Positions 1 through 5,385 of a DNA stretch of 6,834 bases are shown in pieces (the first letter of the stretch is position 1; the number at the start of each line of letters is the position of its first letter). The stretch covers positions 1 through 6,834 of the forward strand of contig JAAXUD010000151.1 of the NCBI GenBank assembly GCA_013336205.1. Reading direction: 5' to 3'. A program made the translations under genes and the position numbers. The notes below the pieces were generated by a model. It saw only the letters and a list, made by a program, of their open reading frames with translations, was not told the DNA's origin and made no database searches. Origin of the DNA: Lentimicrobium sp. (lineage in GTDB: Bacteria; Bacteroidota; Bacteroidia; Bacteroidales; Lentimicrobiaceae).

Positions 1-39
1 ATTGTCAGGTGGTGAATCTCAACGCATTAACCTGGCAAT
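1..39. repeat. Snap-back hairpin at the window edge (8-bp core, one G-T wobble)
   Basis: TTGTCAGG (2-9) pairs with CCTGGCAA (31-38) with a single wobble (T5 with G35); base 1 pairs with 39, and 10 with 30. The loop is about 20 bases and contains the middle of the uvrA signature motif. Everything to the right of 38 is the reverse complement of the sequence that should lie just left of base 1 in native uvrA. This is what is expected if a 3' end CCTGGCAA folded back, primed on TTGTCAGG and copied its own strand. The wobble explains why the minus strand reads CCA (Pro) where the native codon is TCA (Ser). Only one base of the left arm is inside the window. Confidence 0.8.
2..38 (+). pseudogene. 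uvrA: uvrA fragment: first ABC signature motif, on the opposite strand to the rest of uvrA
   Basis: Reading the plus strand from base 2 gives [12 protein letters not shown], the first ABC-ATPase signature of UvrA. This is the exact continuation of the minus-strand uvrA, which breaks off after LSSTL. In an intact gene the two pieces are in the same orientation and contiguous. After base 37 the plus frame runs into the reverse complement of uvrA and meets a stop at 62-64. The fragment is therefore the far side of a foldback junction and not a separate gene. The expected downstream sequence (LATS... and the Walker B region) is not in the window. Confidence 0.85.
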
Positions 40-1475
40 GTGGAAGAAAGTCTGTTTAATGTAAGGTAACCCAGGCCAACATCGCTGAGGAATTGCAAAC
101 GGTTTGTTATCTCCGTTAATAGTCTTTTTGCAATAGCCCTGTCCTGTTCATTTAAAACGAGGTTTTTAAAGAAACCGAGCGAATCACTTACCGGCATCAG
201 CACAACTTCACTTACAGGTATACCACCGACTTTAACAAAATTCGCATCTTTTCTGAGCCTCGTACCTTCGCAATCCGGACAAATAGTTTTACCACGATAG
301 CGCGACAACATTACCCGGTATTGAATTTTGTATGTTTGCTCTTCAACGAATTTAAAAAATGCCTTAAGTCCGCCAAAATATTTGTTACCATCCCAAACCA
401 GCTTGCGCTGCTCATTGGTAAGTTCATACCAGGGTTTATGAACCGGGAATCCGAATTTGTAGGCACTGTTTATCAGTTCATCACGCCATTCACTTAGTTT
501 TTCGCCTTTCCAGCAGGCAATGGCATCTTCGTAGATTGAAAGACTTTTATTGGGAATAACAAGATCTTCATCAATACCGATGATGCTTCCAAAGCCTTCA
601 CATGTCTTGCAGGCGCCATAAGGATTATTAAAAGTAAAAAGATTTACGGATGGTTCCTCGAAACTTATACCATCCGCCTCGAAACGGTTTGAAAATGTGT
701 GTCTTTCTTTTGTTGTTTCAGATTCAATTACGCAAATGCATTCCCCATCTCCCTCAAAAAAAGCAGTTTGAACTGAATCGCCCATGCGTGAAAGCAGGTC
801 TTCGTCGAGTTTCCTTATTGCAACACGGTCAATTACAAGATGATATAATGCATTTTCGTCAGTAGGAAGTTTTAATAATTCATCAATGCGCAGCACTTCC
901 CCGTTTTTCATAACCCTGCTAAAACCTTGCTGGATAAGAATAGTTAACTGCGATTGAAGTGAACGGTGATGTTTCAGCAGAAGCTTACACACTATTGTAG
1001 CCTTTGTCTCTTCCGGTAATGAGATCAGAAAATCACAGACATCAGTAACAGAGTCGCGCCGCACAAGATTGCCAGACACAGGTGAGTAGGTTTTTCCTAT
1101 ACGGGCATACAATAATTTAACGTATTCGTAAATTTCAGTGGAAGTACCGACAGTTGAACGGGGATTGCGGGTGTTTACCTTTTGCTCAATAGCAATTGCC
1201 GGAGATATTCCTTTAATATATTCAACCTCAGGTTTGCTCATCCGCCCTAAAAATTGCCTTGCATAGGCGCTGAGACTTTCTACATAACGACGCTGCCCTT
1301 CAGCATAAAGCGTATCAAATGCAAGCGATGATTTGCCGGAACCTGAAAGTCCGGTTATTACAACAAACCGGTTGCGTGGTATGGCAAGCGATATGTTTTT
1401 CAGGTTATGAACTTTGGCCCCCTTGATCAGAATAAAATTTTCAGGACCGGAGATTACTTTTGAGTCGATATTCAT
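27..1475 (-). CDS. uvrA: Excinuclease ABC subunit A, N-terminal half, truncated at a foldback junction
   Basis: UvrA is the damage-sensing ATPase of nucleotide excision repair; it acts as a dimer in the cytoplasm and loads UvrB on lesions. Counting from the chosen ATG, the protein shows Walker [10 protein letters not shown] at about 42-50, then the typical [17 protein letters not shown] stretch, a CKTC pair at 289-292 after FTFNNPYGA, and [10 protein letters not shown] at 399-408. The first CxxC usually paired with CKTC in E. coli UvrA is absent (SNRFEADG lies there); I recall this form from other Bacteroidota UvrA proteins, so it is probably family variation. The reading frame gives 482 residues against about 940 for the family and ends in LSSTLPG-stop, exactly where LSGGESQR is expected; the last codons are foldback sequence. 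A longer frame starts at TTG 1502, but that TTG lies inside a TAATTTTG promoter box, so ATG 1475 is preferred. No Shine-Dalgarno is visible. The family call is certain; the truncation is probably not biological. Confidence 0.93.
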   Translation of the reverse strand: MNIDSKVISGPENFILIKGAKVHNLKNISLAIPRNRFVVITGLSGSGKSSLAFDTLYAEGQRRYVESLSAYARQFLGRMSKPEVEYIKGISPAIAIEQKVNTRNPRSTVGTSTEIYEYVKLLYARIGKTYSPVSGNLVRRDSVTDVCDFLISLPEETKATIVCKLLLKHHRSLQSQLTILIQQGFSRVMKNGEVLRIDELLKLPTDENALYHLVIDRVAIRKLDEDLLSRMGDSVQTAFFEGDGECICVIESETTKERHTFSNRFEADGISFEEPSVNLFTFNNPYGACKTCEGFGSIIGIDEDLVIPNKSLSIYEDAIACWKGEKLSEWRDELINSAYKFGFPVHKPWYELTNEQRKLVWDGNKYFGGLKAFFKFVEEQTYKIQYRVMLSRYRGKTICPDCEGTRLRKDANFVKVGGIPVSEVVLMPVSDSLGFFKNLVLNEQDRAIAKRLLTEITNRLQFLSDVGLGYLTLNRLSSTLPG

Positions 1476-1499
1476 ATTAATAGTTGCAGTTCGGGATGG

Positions 1500-1507
1500 C
1501 AAAATTA
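1500..1507 (-). promoter_or_regulatory. Candidate -7 box TAATTTTG for uvrA
   Basis: On the minus strand 1507-1500 reads TAATTTTG, a full match to the Bacteroidota -7 element TAnnTTTG, placed 24 bases before the uvrA ATG at 1475. This gives a leader of roughly 15-20 bases. I see no TTG at the usual -33 distance, so it is a half-supported promoter. It makes the upstream TTG at 1502 unlikely as a start codon. Confidence 0.4.
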
Positions 1508-1526
1508 ATTTTTTTTTGCGGAGCTA

Positions 1527-1558
1527 TTGTTTTTGTGTTACTAATTGATGTATATTTG
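1527..1558 (+). promoter_or_regulatory. Candidate Bacteroidota-type promoter for the sigma factor gene
   Basis: TTG at 1527-1529, 21 bases of spacer and TATATTTG at 1551-1558 match the TTG-N17-23-TAnnTTTG form. Transcription would start near 1565, leaving a leader of about 120 bases before the ATG at 1685. It is divergent to the uvrA -7 box some 20 bases away, so the two genes may compete for or share control in this interval. Confidence 0.55.
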
Positions 1559-1567
1559 TTCCCAATG

Positions 1568-1582
1568 AAGGCTGAAAGCCTT
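1568..1582 (+). other. Small hairpin at the 5' end of the sigma-gene leader
   Basis: AAGGCT (1568-1573), a 3-base spacer GAA and AGCCTT (1577-1582) form a perfect 6-bp inverted repeat just downstream of the predicted transcription start. With a realistic loop it would be 5 bp with loop TGAAA. It could stabilise the 5' end of the leader RNA; no U-run follows, so it is not a terminator. A repeat this short can also occur by chance. Confidence 0.3.
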
Positions 1583-1672
1583 GATTTCTTTAGAAACTGT
1601 TCAGAATTTATTGTTCCACCAACGCATAGGAGACACATATCGGATAAATATCTACGCTTTTAATTACTAACA

Positions 1673-1680
1673 AAAGGAGG
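1673..1680 (+). promoter_or_regulatory. Strong Shine-Dalgarno sequence AAAGGAGG before the sigma factor gene
   Basis: AAAGGAGG ends 4 bases before the ATG at 1685 and contains the full AGGAGG core. None of the other gene starts in this window has a comparable site; their upstream regions are A/T-rich, as is usual in Bacteroidota. It fixes the start codon at 1685. Confidence 0.75.
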
Positions 1681-1684
1681 CACT

Positions 1685-2272
1685 ATGCATGCCCATGCAG
1701 TTAGCGATCAGGAGCTAATCAACAGGTATTTGGCCGGTAACGAAGTCAGCCTAGAACAGTTGATCCATCGCCACAAGAGTAAAGTCTATTCTTACATCCT
1801 CATGGTTGTTAAGGATAAGCAACATGCTGATGATATTTTTCAGGATGCTTTTATTAAGGTAATTCATACCCTGAGATCTGGTACTTACAAGGAGGAGGGT
1901 AAGTTCATTCAGTGGGTAATGCGTATTTCGCACAACCTGGTGATTGATCATTTCCGGAAATCCCGGAGAATTCCATTTGTGGAGAGTCAGAATGATGAAG
2001 TAAGTATTTTTGACAATCTGCGGATCTATGATGAGTCTGCTGAAGATCGCATTATTACTGAACAAATACATCAGGATGTAAGGGCTTTGATTGATTTTCT
2101 GCCGCCAGAGCAACGCGAGGTGCTGATAATGCGCCATTATTCAGATATGAGTTTTAAGGAAATCGCTGAACAGACCAATGTTAGTATTAATACAGCACTT
2201 GGAAGAATGCGTTATGCCCTTATCAATCTGCGAAAAATGATAGAGCAAAAAGAAATTACACTTTCTGCCTGA
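1685..2272 (+). CDS. RNA polymerase sigma-70 family (ECF-type) sigma factor
   Basis: This 195-residue protein has the two-domain layout of ECF sigma factors, which direct core RNA polymerase to specific promoters. Region 2 spans about 26-95, with the DDIFQDAFIKVI helix (49-60), the FIQWVMRISHNLVIDHFRKSRR block (74-95) that contacts the -10 region, and a basic end. A linker of about 40 residues rich in acidic positions follows. Region 4 (about 136-187) has LPPEQREVLIMRHY and the helix-turn-helix MSFKEIAEQTNVSINTALGRMRYAL for the -35/-33 element. The length is normal and the frame intact. No anti-sigma gene (membrane protein with a FecR or zinc-finger domain) is adjacent, which fits a stand-alone factor; closely similar stand-alone factors are common in Bacteroidota. 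It has its own promoter, a 120-base leader, a perfect Shine-Dalgarno sequence and a strong terminator, so it is a single-gene unit. The family is clear; its regulon cannot be told from the sequence. Confidence 0.95.
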   Translation: MHAHAVSDQELINRYLAGNEVSLEQLIHRHKSKVYSYILMVVKDKQHADDIFQDAFIKVIHTLRSGTYKEEGKFIQWVMRISHNLVIDHFRKSRRIPFVESQNDEVSIFDNLRIYDESAEDRIITEQIHQDVRALIDFLPPEQREVLIMRHYSDMSFKEIAEQTNVSINTALGRMRYALINLRKMIEQKEITLSA

Positions 2273-2295
2273 TAAGTATTTCTGTTTTCATGTTT

Positions 2296-2331
2296 AAACC
2301 GGTCGTCTTTAAAGGTGTCCGGTTTTTTTTT
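2296..2331 (+). terminator. Rho-independent terminator of the sigma factor gene
   Basis: AAACCGGTCGTCTTT (2296-2310) pairs with AAAGGTGTCCGGTTT (2311-2325) along its length, with one T-T mismatch and two G-T wobbles; in practice the central TTAA is the loop. A run of nine T (2323-2331) follows. It begins 23 bases after the sigma-gene stop codon. Confidence 0.85.
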
Positions 2332-2344
2332 GTGGTTAAATCAA

Positions 2345-2375
2345 AGTCAAAAAAAATGTAATATTTTTTTTGACT
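2345..2375. repeat. Perfect 13-bp A/T-rich inverted repeat upstream of the small gene
   Basis: AGTCAAAAAAAAT (2345-2357) and ATTTTTTTTGACT (2363-2375) are perfect reverse complements separated by 5 bases (GTAAT). The A8 and T8 tracts would also bend the DNA. It lies after the sigma-gene terminator and its right arm contains the TTTG that could serve as the -33 element of the next gene, so it may be an operator. It is not a typical terminator, because its T-run is inside the stem. A back-up terminator or plain A/T bias are alternatives. Confidence 0.6.
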
Positions 2376-2398
2376 GACATAATAATGAGGTCTGTTTG
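2369..2398 (+). promoter_or_regulatory. Weak candidate promoter for the small gene
   Basis: TTTG (2369-2372), 18 bases of spacer and TCTGTTTG (2391-2398), which differs from TAnnTTTG at the A of the TA pair. Transcription would begin near 2405, about 40 bases before the ATG at 2445. The -33 element lies within the right arm of the inverted repeat. Support is moderate at best, but a promoter is needed between the two terminators if the small gene is expressed. Confidence 0.35.
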
Positions 2399-2444
2399 CC
2401 GTTAATCTGGTGTAATCAAATCATATTAAATCAATTTAAGGCCT

Positions 2445-2648
2445 ATGCCAAAAAGCTTTACTCTCAAAGATTTACATCATGTTCCCTTAAAATCAGCACA
2501 CGGATACAACCTTAGAAGAATCAGGACAAATCCGATGAACGAGTCGCCGGCCGAAGCAACAATCAGGAACATTTTAAATTATTCAAAGGCATTATCTGCC
2601 GTGCCCAATAGCCTGACAGGTAATTTCAGTTTAATTTTGCTTAATTAG
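2445..2648 (+). CDS. Small protein of unknown function (67 residues)
   Basis: I do not recognise a named family. The first 28 residues are basic and histidine-containing (K3, K8, H11, H12, K16, H19, R24, R25, R27). The second half, NPMNESPAEATIRNILNYSKAL (29-50), reads as a short amphipathic helix followed by a hydrophobic tail, FSLILLN. There is no signal peptide, no long membrane segment and no cysteine. Short Bacteroidota proteins with a similar ending (a helix with YS(K/R)AL, then a hydrophobic strand ending in N) are familiar to me, but I cannot name the family. The gene lies between two strong terminators and has its own candidate promoter, which supports a real transcription unit. A shorter start at Met31 (2535) is possible. 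The stop codon is followed by a terminator 21 bases later. Confidence 0.55.
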   Translation: MPKSFTLKDLHHVPLKSAHGYNLRRIRTNPMNESPAEATIRNILNYSKALSAVPNSLTGNFSLILLN

Positions 2649-2668
2649 TTTTGTTTATGTTGGTTAAT

Positions 2669-2703
2669 AAAACTGCTCCACTGGTCATGGGGCAGTTTTT
2701 TTT
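2669..2703 (+). terminator. Rho-independent terminator after the small gene
   Basis: AAAACTGCTCCA (2669-2680) pairs with TGGGGCAGTTTT (2688-2699), a 12-bp stem with one G-T wobble and a 7-base loop, followed by a T-run to 2703. On the minus strand the stem is followed by TTTTATTAA, so it could act weakly in that direction too. It closes the small gene unit and insulates the HD-domain gene behind it. Confidence 0.88.
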
Positions 2704-2726
2704 ATGGGGTCCGATAAGCTCTCCTC

Positions 2727-2757
2727 TTGAAAATATCCGGAAAAAGACTTAGTTTTG
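2727..2757 (+). promoter_or_regulatory. Bacteroidota-type promoter of the HD-domain gene
   Basis: TTG (2727-2729), 20 bases of spacer and TAGTTTTG (2750-2757) fit the TTG-N17-23-TAnnTTTG form fully. Transcription would start near 2764, about 10 bases before the ATG at 2775. The upstream in-frame TTG at 2727 is thus the -33 element and not a start codon. Confidence 0.6.
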
Positions 2758-2774
2758 ACTGTAAATTTCTTTTT

Positions 2775-3341
2775 ATGGAAGATATTGTAGCACTCCGGAA
2801 CCTTGTTCTTGCGCCTTATATTCTCAAGGCTACAGCACTCATTGGTATCAGCAGAAGGGTTGGTGGTAATCAGTTCCGGCATGCCTTCTCAACCCTGGGC
2901 ATTTTATTTGACTACAAGTATTTTAATGACAGTGTTTTATTGAAGGCATCGTTGATACACGATCTGCTTGAGGACTTACCCAGCACTTTGGTTGATGAGA
3001 TCAGGCATACTGATTATGAGGGCTTTCAGGTAGTAGATCTGGTTTTAGAAGTTACCAGGCAGGAAGGCGAAACCAAGCCGGACTATCTGCAAAGGATTCT
3101 TGATAAAGGATCGCAAAACGCATTAATTCTAAAATGTGCCGACCGGATAAGTAACCTTACCGATTTGCACCGGGATACTGATTCAGATATGAAAATTGCT
3201 GACTATCTGGAACAAACCGAAAAATATGTTTTACCTATGGCAATAAAGGTAAATCGTGATATGGTGGTTGAACTTACAGATATGATAAAAAAAAGGCGCG
3301 AGATTCTTAACAGAATGAATACTAAACCTTTCGATTGGTAA
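2775..3341 (+). CDS. HD-domain phosphohydrolase of the SpoT/MESH1 type (probable small alarmone hydrolase)
   Basis: The protein has 188 residues from ATG 2775. It carries the spaced motifs of the (p)ppGpp hydrolase domain of RelA/SpoT enzymes: R35-H36 (RHAF), H62-D63 with E66-D67 (IHDLLED), and D123 with N127 (KCADRISNL). The spacing matches H...HDxxED...DxxxN of the SpoT and MESH1 families, where these residues bind Mn2+ and remove pyrophosphate from the 3' position of ppGpp. There is no synthetase, TGS or ACT domain, and the length fits a single-domain enzyme acting in the cytoplasm. No signal peptide is seen. The hydrolase fold is secure; ppGpp as substrate is inferred, since related single-domain enzymes may act on other nucleotides. 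It has its own promoter and is insulated by the terminator upstream. It converges with the serine hydrolase gene, 32 bases between stop codons, with no clear terminator there. Confidence 0.85.
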   Translation: MEDIVALRNLVLAPYILKATALIGISRRVGGNQFRHAFSTLGILFDYKYFNDSVLLKASLIHDLLEDLPSTLVDEIRHTDYEGFQVVDLVLEVTRQEGETKPDYLQRILDKGSQNALILKCADRISNLTDLHRDTDSDMKIADYLEQTEKYVLPMAIKVNRDMVVELTDMIKKRREILNRMNTKPFDW

Positions 3342-3373
3342 TTTTGTAATTGTTTCTGTTTTTAAACCGTTTT

Positions 3374-4576
3374 TTAATCTCTGATAATCAACCGGGCAAT
3401 ATTGTCGCGCATTTCATTATAAACCGGACGAAGCGGACTGTCGCCGTCAGTGCCGTAATTAACAATCAGCGCCATTGTGGCCTGATGCGTTGGGAAATAA
3501 TACAGATCAGCACTGTAGCTGAGGTCGCGGCCACGGTGTCCCCAGGCATAATCTCTTTCAGGATCGCCAATATTAATAAAATCTTTAAAACAGGCAACGC
3601 CAAGGTATTTCCCCGACTCAATATCGGGGTGGAATGTCAGCATTTCATCCAGGGACGATTGGTTTAACAATGATTTCTGAATAAACAGGGCGTCAATAAA
3701 CCTGTACATATCCCAAACCGTTGAATAAACACCTCCATAGCCATTGCCGCTGCCGGTGTTCCATTGAGTGAGATTCTCAAGATTACCGTTGTTGTATAAA
3801 TCATAATAGCCTTGGGCAATGCCGCTCTCTGGTAACGGATCGTGATAAAAGTAATAAGTATCCTCAAGGTTCAGCAAGTCAATCACCTCATTATGAAGTG
3901 TTACACTGTGGGGGCGTCCGGTTGCAGATTCAATTACCATACTGAGAAGCAGGTAGTTGGTGTTGCTATACCCAACAGTATCTGCCGGATTAAAGACAAA
4001 CATGGATTCCTTGTTGTATACATATTTCAATAGGTCATCGGCAGTCCAGAGCCTGGTTGGATCGTTCAAAACCTGGAGATAGAATCCCTGATCTTCAATT
4101 ACTTCGTAAATTCCGGTGGTGTGATTCATCAGATTACGAATGGTAAGAGGACTATCGCCGTTGTCTATTTTCTTTAAGTAATCTGATGAAATATATTTAT
4201 TTACCGGATCATCGAGTGAGAGAACTCCCTTTTCCTGCATTCGCATGACTGCCACCCCCAGCATAAATTTGGTAATACTTGCAATTTTTGAAACGTGGCA
4301 AGCCTGCATGGGAATGTTTTCTTTGATATCGGCCATTCCTGAAGAACCTATAAAGAAACCTTGCTCATCTTTAACCAGCAATATTGCTCCAGGAAGGCCT
4401 TTACTTACATAATTGTCAAGCAGTGTCTGAAACTCTTCGCTTTTGGGATTTTGCTGATAGGTAGGGTTGTCATCAAACTGACAATCAAGCACAACCGGTC
4501 TGTTTATTTCATCATTGCATGACAAAATCATTGTGGAAAGCACAATAATTGTAAGAAGGTATTTTATTCCGGACAT
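3374..4576 (-). CDS. Serine hydrolase, beta-lactamase family (class C/penicillin-binding-protein fold), lipoprotein
   Basis: This is a 400-residue protein with a lipoprotein signal (hydrophobic 6-18, lipobox MILSC, acylated Cys20). The acidic pair D22-E23 just after the cysteine resembles the Bacteroidota export signal that places lipoproteins on the cell surface. The beta-lactamase fold shows S100-I-T-K103 (SxxK, with the nucleophile Ser100), then NHTTG at 151-155, Y203-S-N205 (YxN), and H347-R-G349 in place of the KTG/HTG box. All catalytic positions are present, so an active enzyme is likely. The family includes D-aminopeptidases, esterases, DD-peptidases and class C beta-lactamases; true antibiotic resistance should not be assumed from the fold. 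Its start overlaps the end of the beta-barrel gene by 13 bases, so the two are co-transcribed and probably translationally coupled. Substrate unknown. Confidence 0.92.
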   Translation of the reverse strand: MSGIKYLLTIIVLSTMILSCNDEINRPVVLDCQFDDNPTYQQNPKSEEFQTLLDNYVSKGLPGAILLVKDEQGFFIGSSGMADIKENIPMQACHVSKIASITKFMLGVAVMRMQEKGVLSLDDPVNKYISSDYLKKIDNGDSPLTIRNLMNHTTGIYEVIEDQGFYLQVLNDPTRLWTADDLLKYVYNKESMFVFNPADTVGYSNTNYLLLSMVIESATGRPHSVTLHNEVIDLLNLEDTYYFYHDPLPESGIAQGYYDLYNNGNLENLTQWNTGSGNGYGGVYSTVWDMYRFIDALFIQKSLLNQSSLDEMLTFHPDIESGKYLGVACFKDFINIGDPERDYAWGHRGRDLSYSADLYYFPTHQATMALIVNYGTDGDSPLRPVYNEMRDNIARLIIRD

Positions 4577-5268
4577 TCGAGCCTATCTTGAATTGGTTTA
4601 TCCTGAAAAGAGACATTTTTAAAAAGCGTAAACTGTAACCCGACAGATAGCAATCCATTGGGTAAAAGTGGTACATAACTTTTTACGAAAGGCATTTGTA
4701 AGCGGAAATCATAATTAATGAAAAAACGTCTGATATTATAATGATAACCGGCATCATAACCGATTCCAATTCCTGCTCCGGCTATGAACTGAGGCTTGCC
4801 AAAACCCTTTTCTGTTTTCCAACTGCCATCTGTTTGTTTTACAGCGCGCTCAGTTAACAGAAATGCATGCATGTAGCCAGCATGAAGACTGGCTTCGGCG
4901 GAGAACTTGCCAAAGTACCTGCGATAACCGGCATGTGAGGTCAGGACTAAGGCATGGTTCACATACTGATGATAAAACCAGCTAAGGCCAACATTCTGAA
5001 ACCATTTTCCGGTATAAACCCGGTTACCCCCCAAATCATAAGTGTTTATCCGTCTGAAAACCGGGCTTTTTATAGTTTCTCTCCATCCGAATTCATAAGA
5101 GAATGCAATGCCCGGATGTATTGGTTGGTTAAATACGGCTATAAGTGAAGCTGGTGGAAGCAGGGTCGCATTGTTGAAAATACTTACTGAAAAAGGTTTG
5201 GATTTCCAGGGTTGGGCATTGATAAATACCGGAATTAAAAATATAAATATCAGAAACCGGAATTTCAT
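4564..5268 (-). CDS. Secreted protein, probable outer-membrane beta-barrel; function unknown
   Basis: The 234-residue protein has a clear Sec signal peptide (MKFRFLIFIFLIPVFINA, cleaved before Gln19) and no lipobox. The mature part is rich in aromatic residues and glycine, with alternating polar/hydrophobic stretches typical of beta strands (SFEYAF-like segments around 52-62, LSWFYHQYV 95-103, HAGYRRYFG 112-120, FIAGAGIGIGYDAG 161-174, FFINYDFRLQM 182-192, GLLSVGLQFTLF 205-216). It ends with a short polar tail, QDKPIQDRLECPE. No recognisable enzyme motif is present. The pattern suggests a small barrel or beta-rich envelope protein. It is the first gene of an operon with the serine hydrolase (13-base overlap); the pairing suggests that both work at the envelope, perhaps barrel and surface enzyme together, which is inference. 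ATG 5268 is the natural start because the signal peptide begins there. Confidence 0.82.
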   Translation of the reverse strand: MKFRFLIFIFLIPVFINAQPWKSKPFSVSIFNNATLLPPASLIAVFNQPIHPGIAFSYEFGWRETIKSPVFRRINTYDLGGNRVYTGKWFQNVGLSWFYHQYVNHALVLTSHAGYRRYFGKFSAEASLHAGYMHAFLLTERAVKQTDGSWKTEKGFGKPQFIAGAGIGIGYDAGYHYNIRRFFINYDFRLQMPFVKSYVPLLPNGLLSVGLQFTLFKNVSFQDKPIQDRLECPE

Positions 5269-5328
5269 ATACCTGTAAGTGCTTTTTAATTGAATTACTG
5301 TTCTTTGTGCTGACTGCTCAGGACATTA

Positions 5329-5336
5329 CAAATATA
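5329..5336 (-). promoter_or_regulatory. Candidate -7 box TATATTTG for the barrel/serine hydrolase operon
   Basis: On the minus strand 5336-5329 reads TATATTTG, identical to the -7 box of the sigma gene. It lies 60 bases before the ATG at 5268, giving a leader of about 50 bases. The -33 element is poor: CTG at 22 bases distance instead of TTG. The box starts between the end of the VWA gene and the barrel gene, so the operon need not depend on read-through from upstream. Confidence 0.45.
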
Positions 5337-5385
5337 GTGTCTGATCTGTTGTGATTAACAGAAAACTTAAATAAAACCTTTGATA

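Noticed and set aside
1..39. A hairpin telomere or natural palindromic replicon end at the left edge
   Set aside because: Bacteroidota chromosomes are circular, and the hairpin lies inside a conserved motif of an essential-type repair gene with an imperfect 8-bp core. Snap-back copying explains every base, including the wobble.
650..865. Plus-strand reading frame inside uvrA
   Set aside because: It overlaps strongly conserved UvrA sequence on the other strand and reads as a low-complexity shadow.
1476..1502. Extension of UvrA upstream to the TTG at 1502
   Set aside because: The TTG lies inside the TAATTTTG promoter box and the extra nine residues are not typical of UvrA; ATG 1475 is the better start.
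1751..2137. 128-residue reading frame antisense to the sigma factor gene
   Set aside because: It is a shadow of a well-conserved gene, has no recognisable domain and no promoter or start context of its own.
2727..2774. Extension of the HD-domain protein to the TTG at 2727
   Set aside because: That TTG is the -33 element of a promoter whose -7 box lies within the extension, so it would be untranscribed.
3342..3373. A bidirectional terminator between the convergent HD-domain and serine hydrolase genes
   Set aside because: T- and A-rich stretches are present (AAACCGTTTTTT) but I could not pair any stem of useful length.
3350..4033. Short reading frames on both strands over the serine hydrolase gene (plus strand 3350-3667 and 3842-4033; minus strand, different frame, 3664-3867)
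   Set aside because: They lie over the serine hydrolase gene in other frames, with no domains or start signals, so they are shadows.
3374..4576. An antibiotic-resistance beta-lactamase
   Set aside because: The fold and SxxK/YxN motifs are shared by many non-resistance hydrolases; the HRG box and the lipoprotein form point to other substrates, and no mobile context is present.
4954..5148. 64-residue plus-strand frame over the barrel gene
   Set aside because: It is antisense to a gene with a clear signal peptide and operon structure; nothing supports translation.
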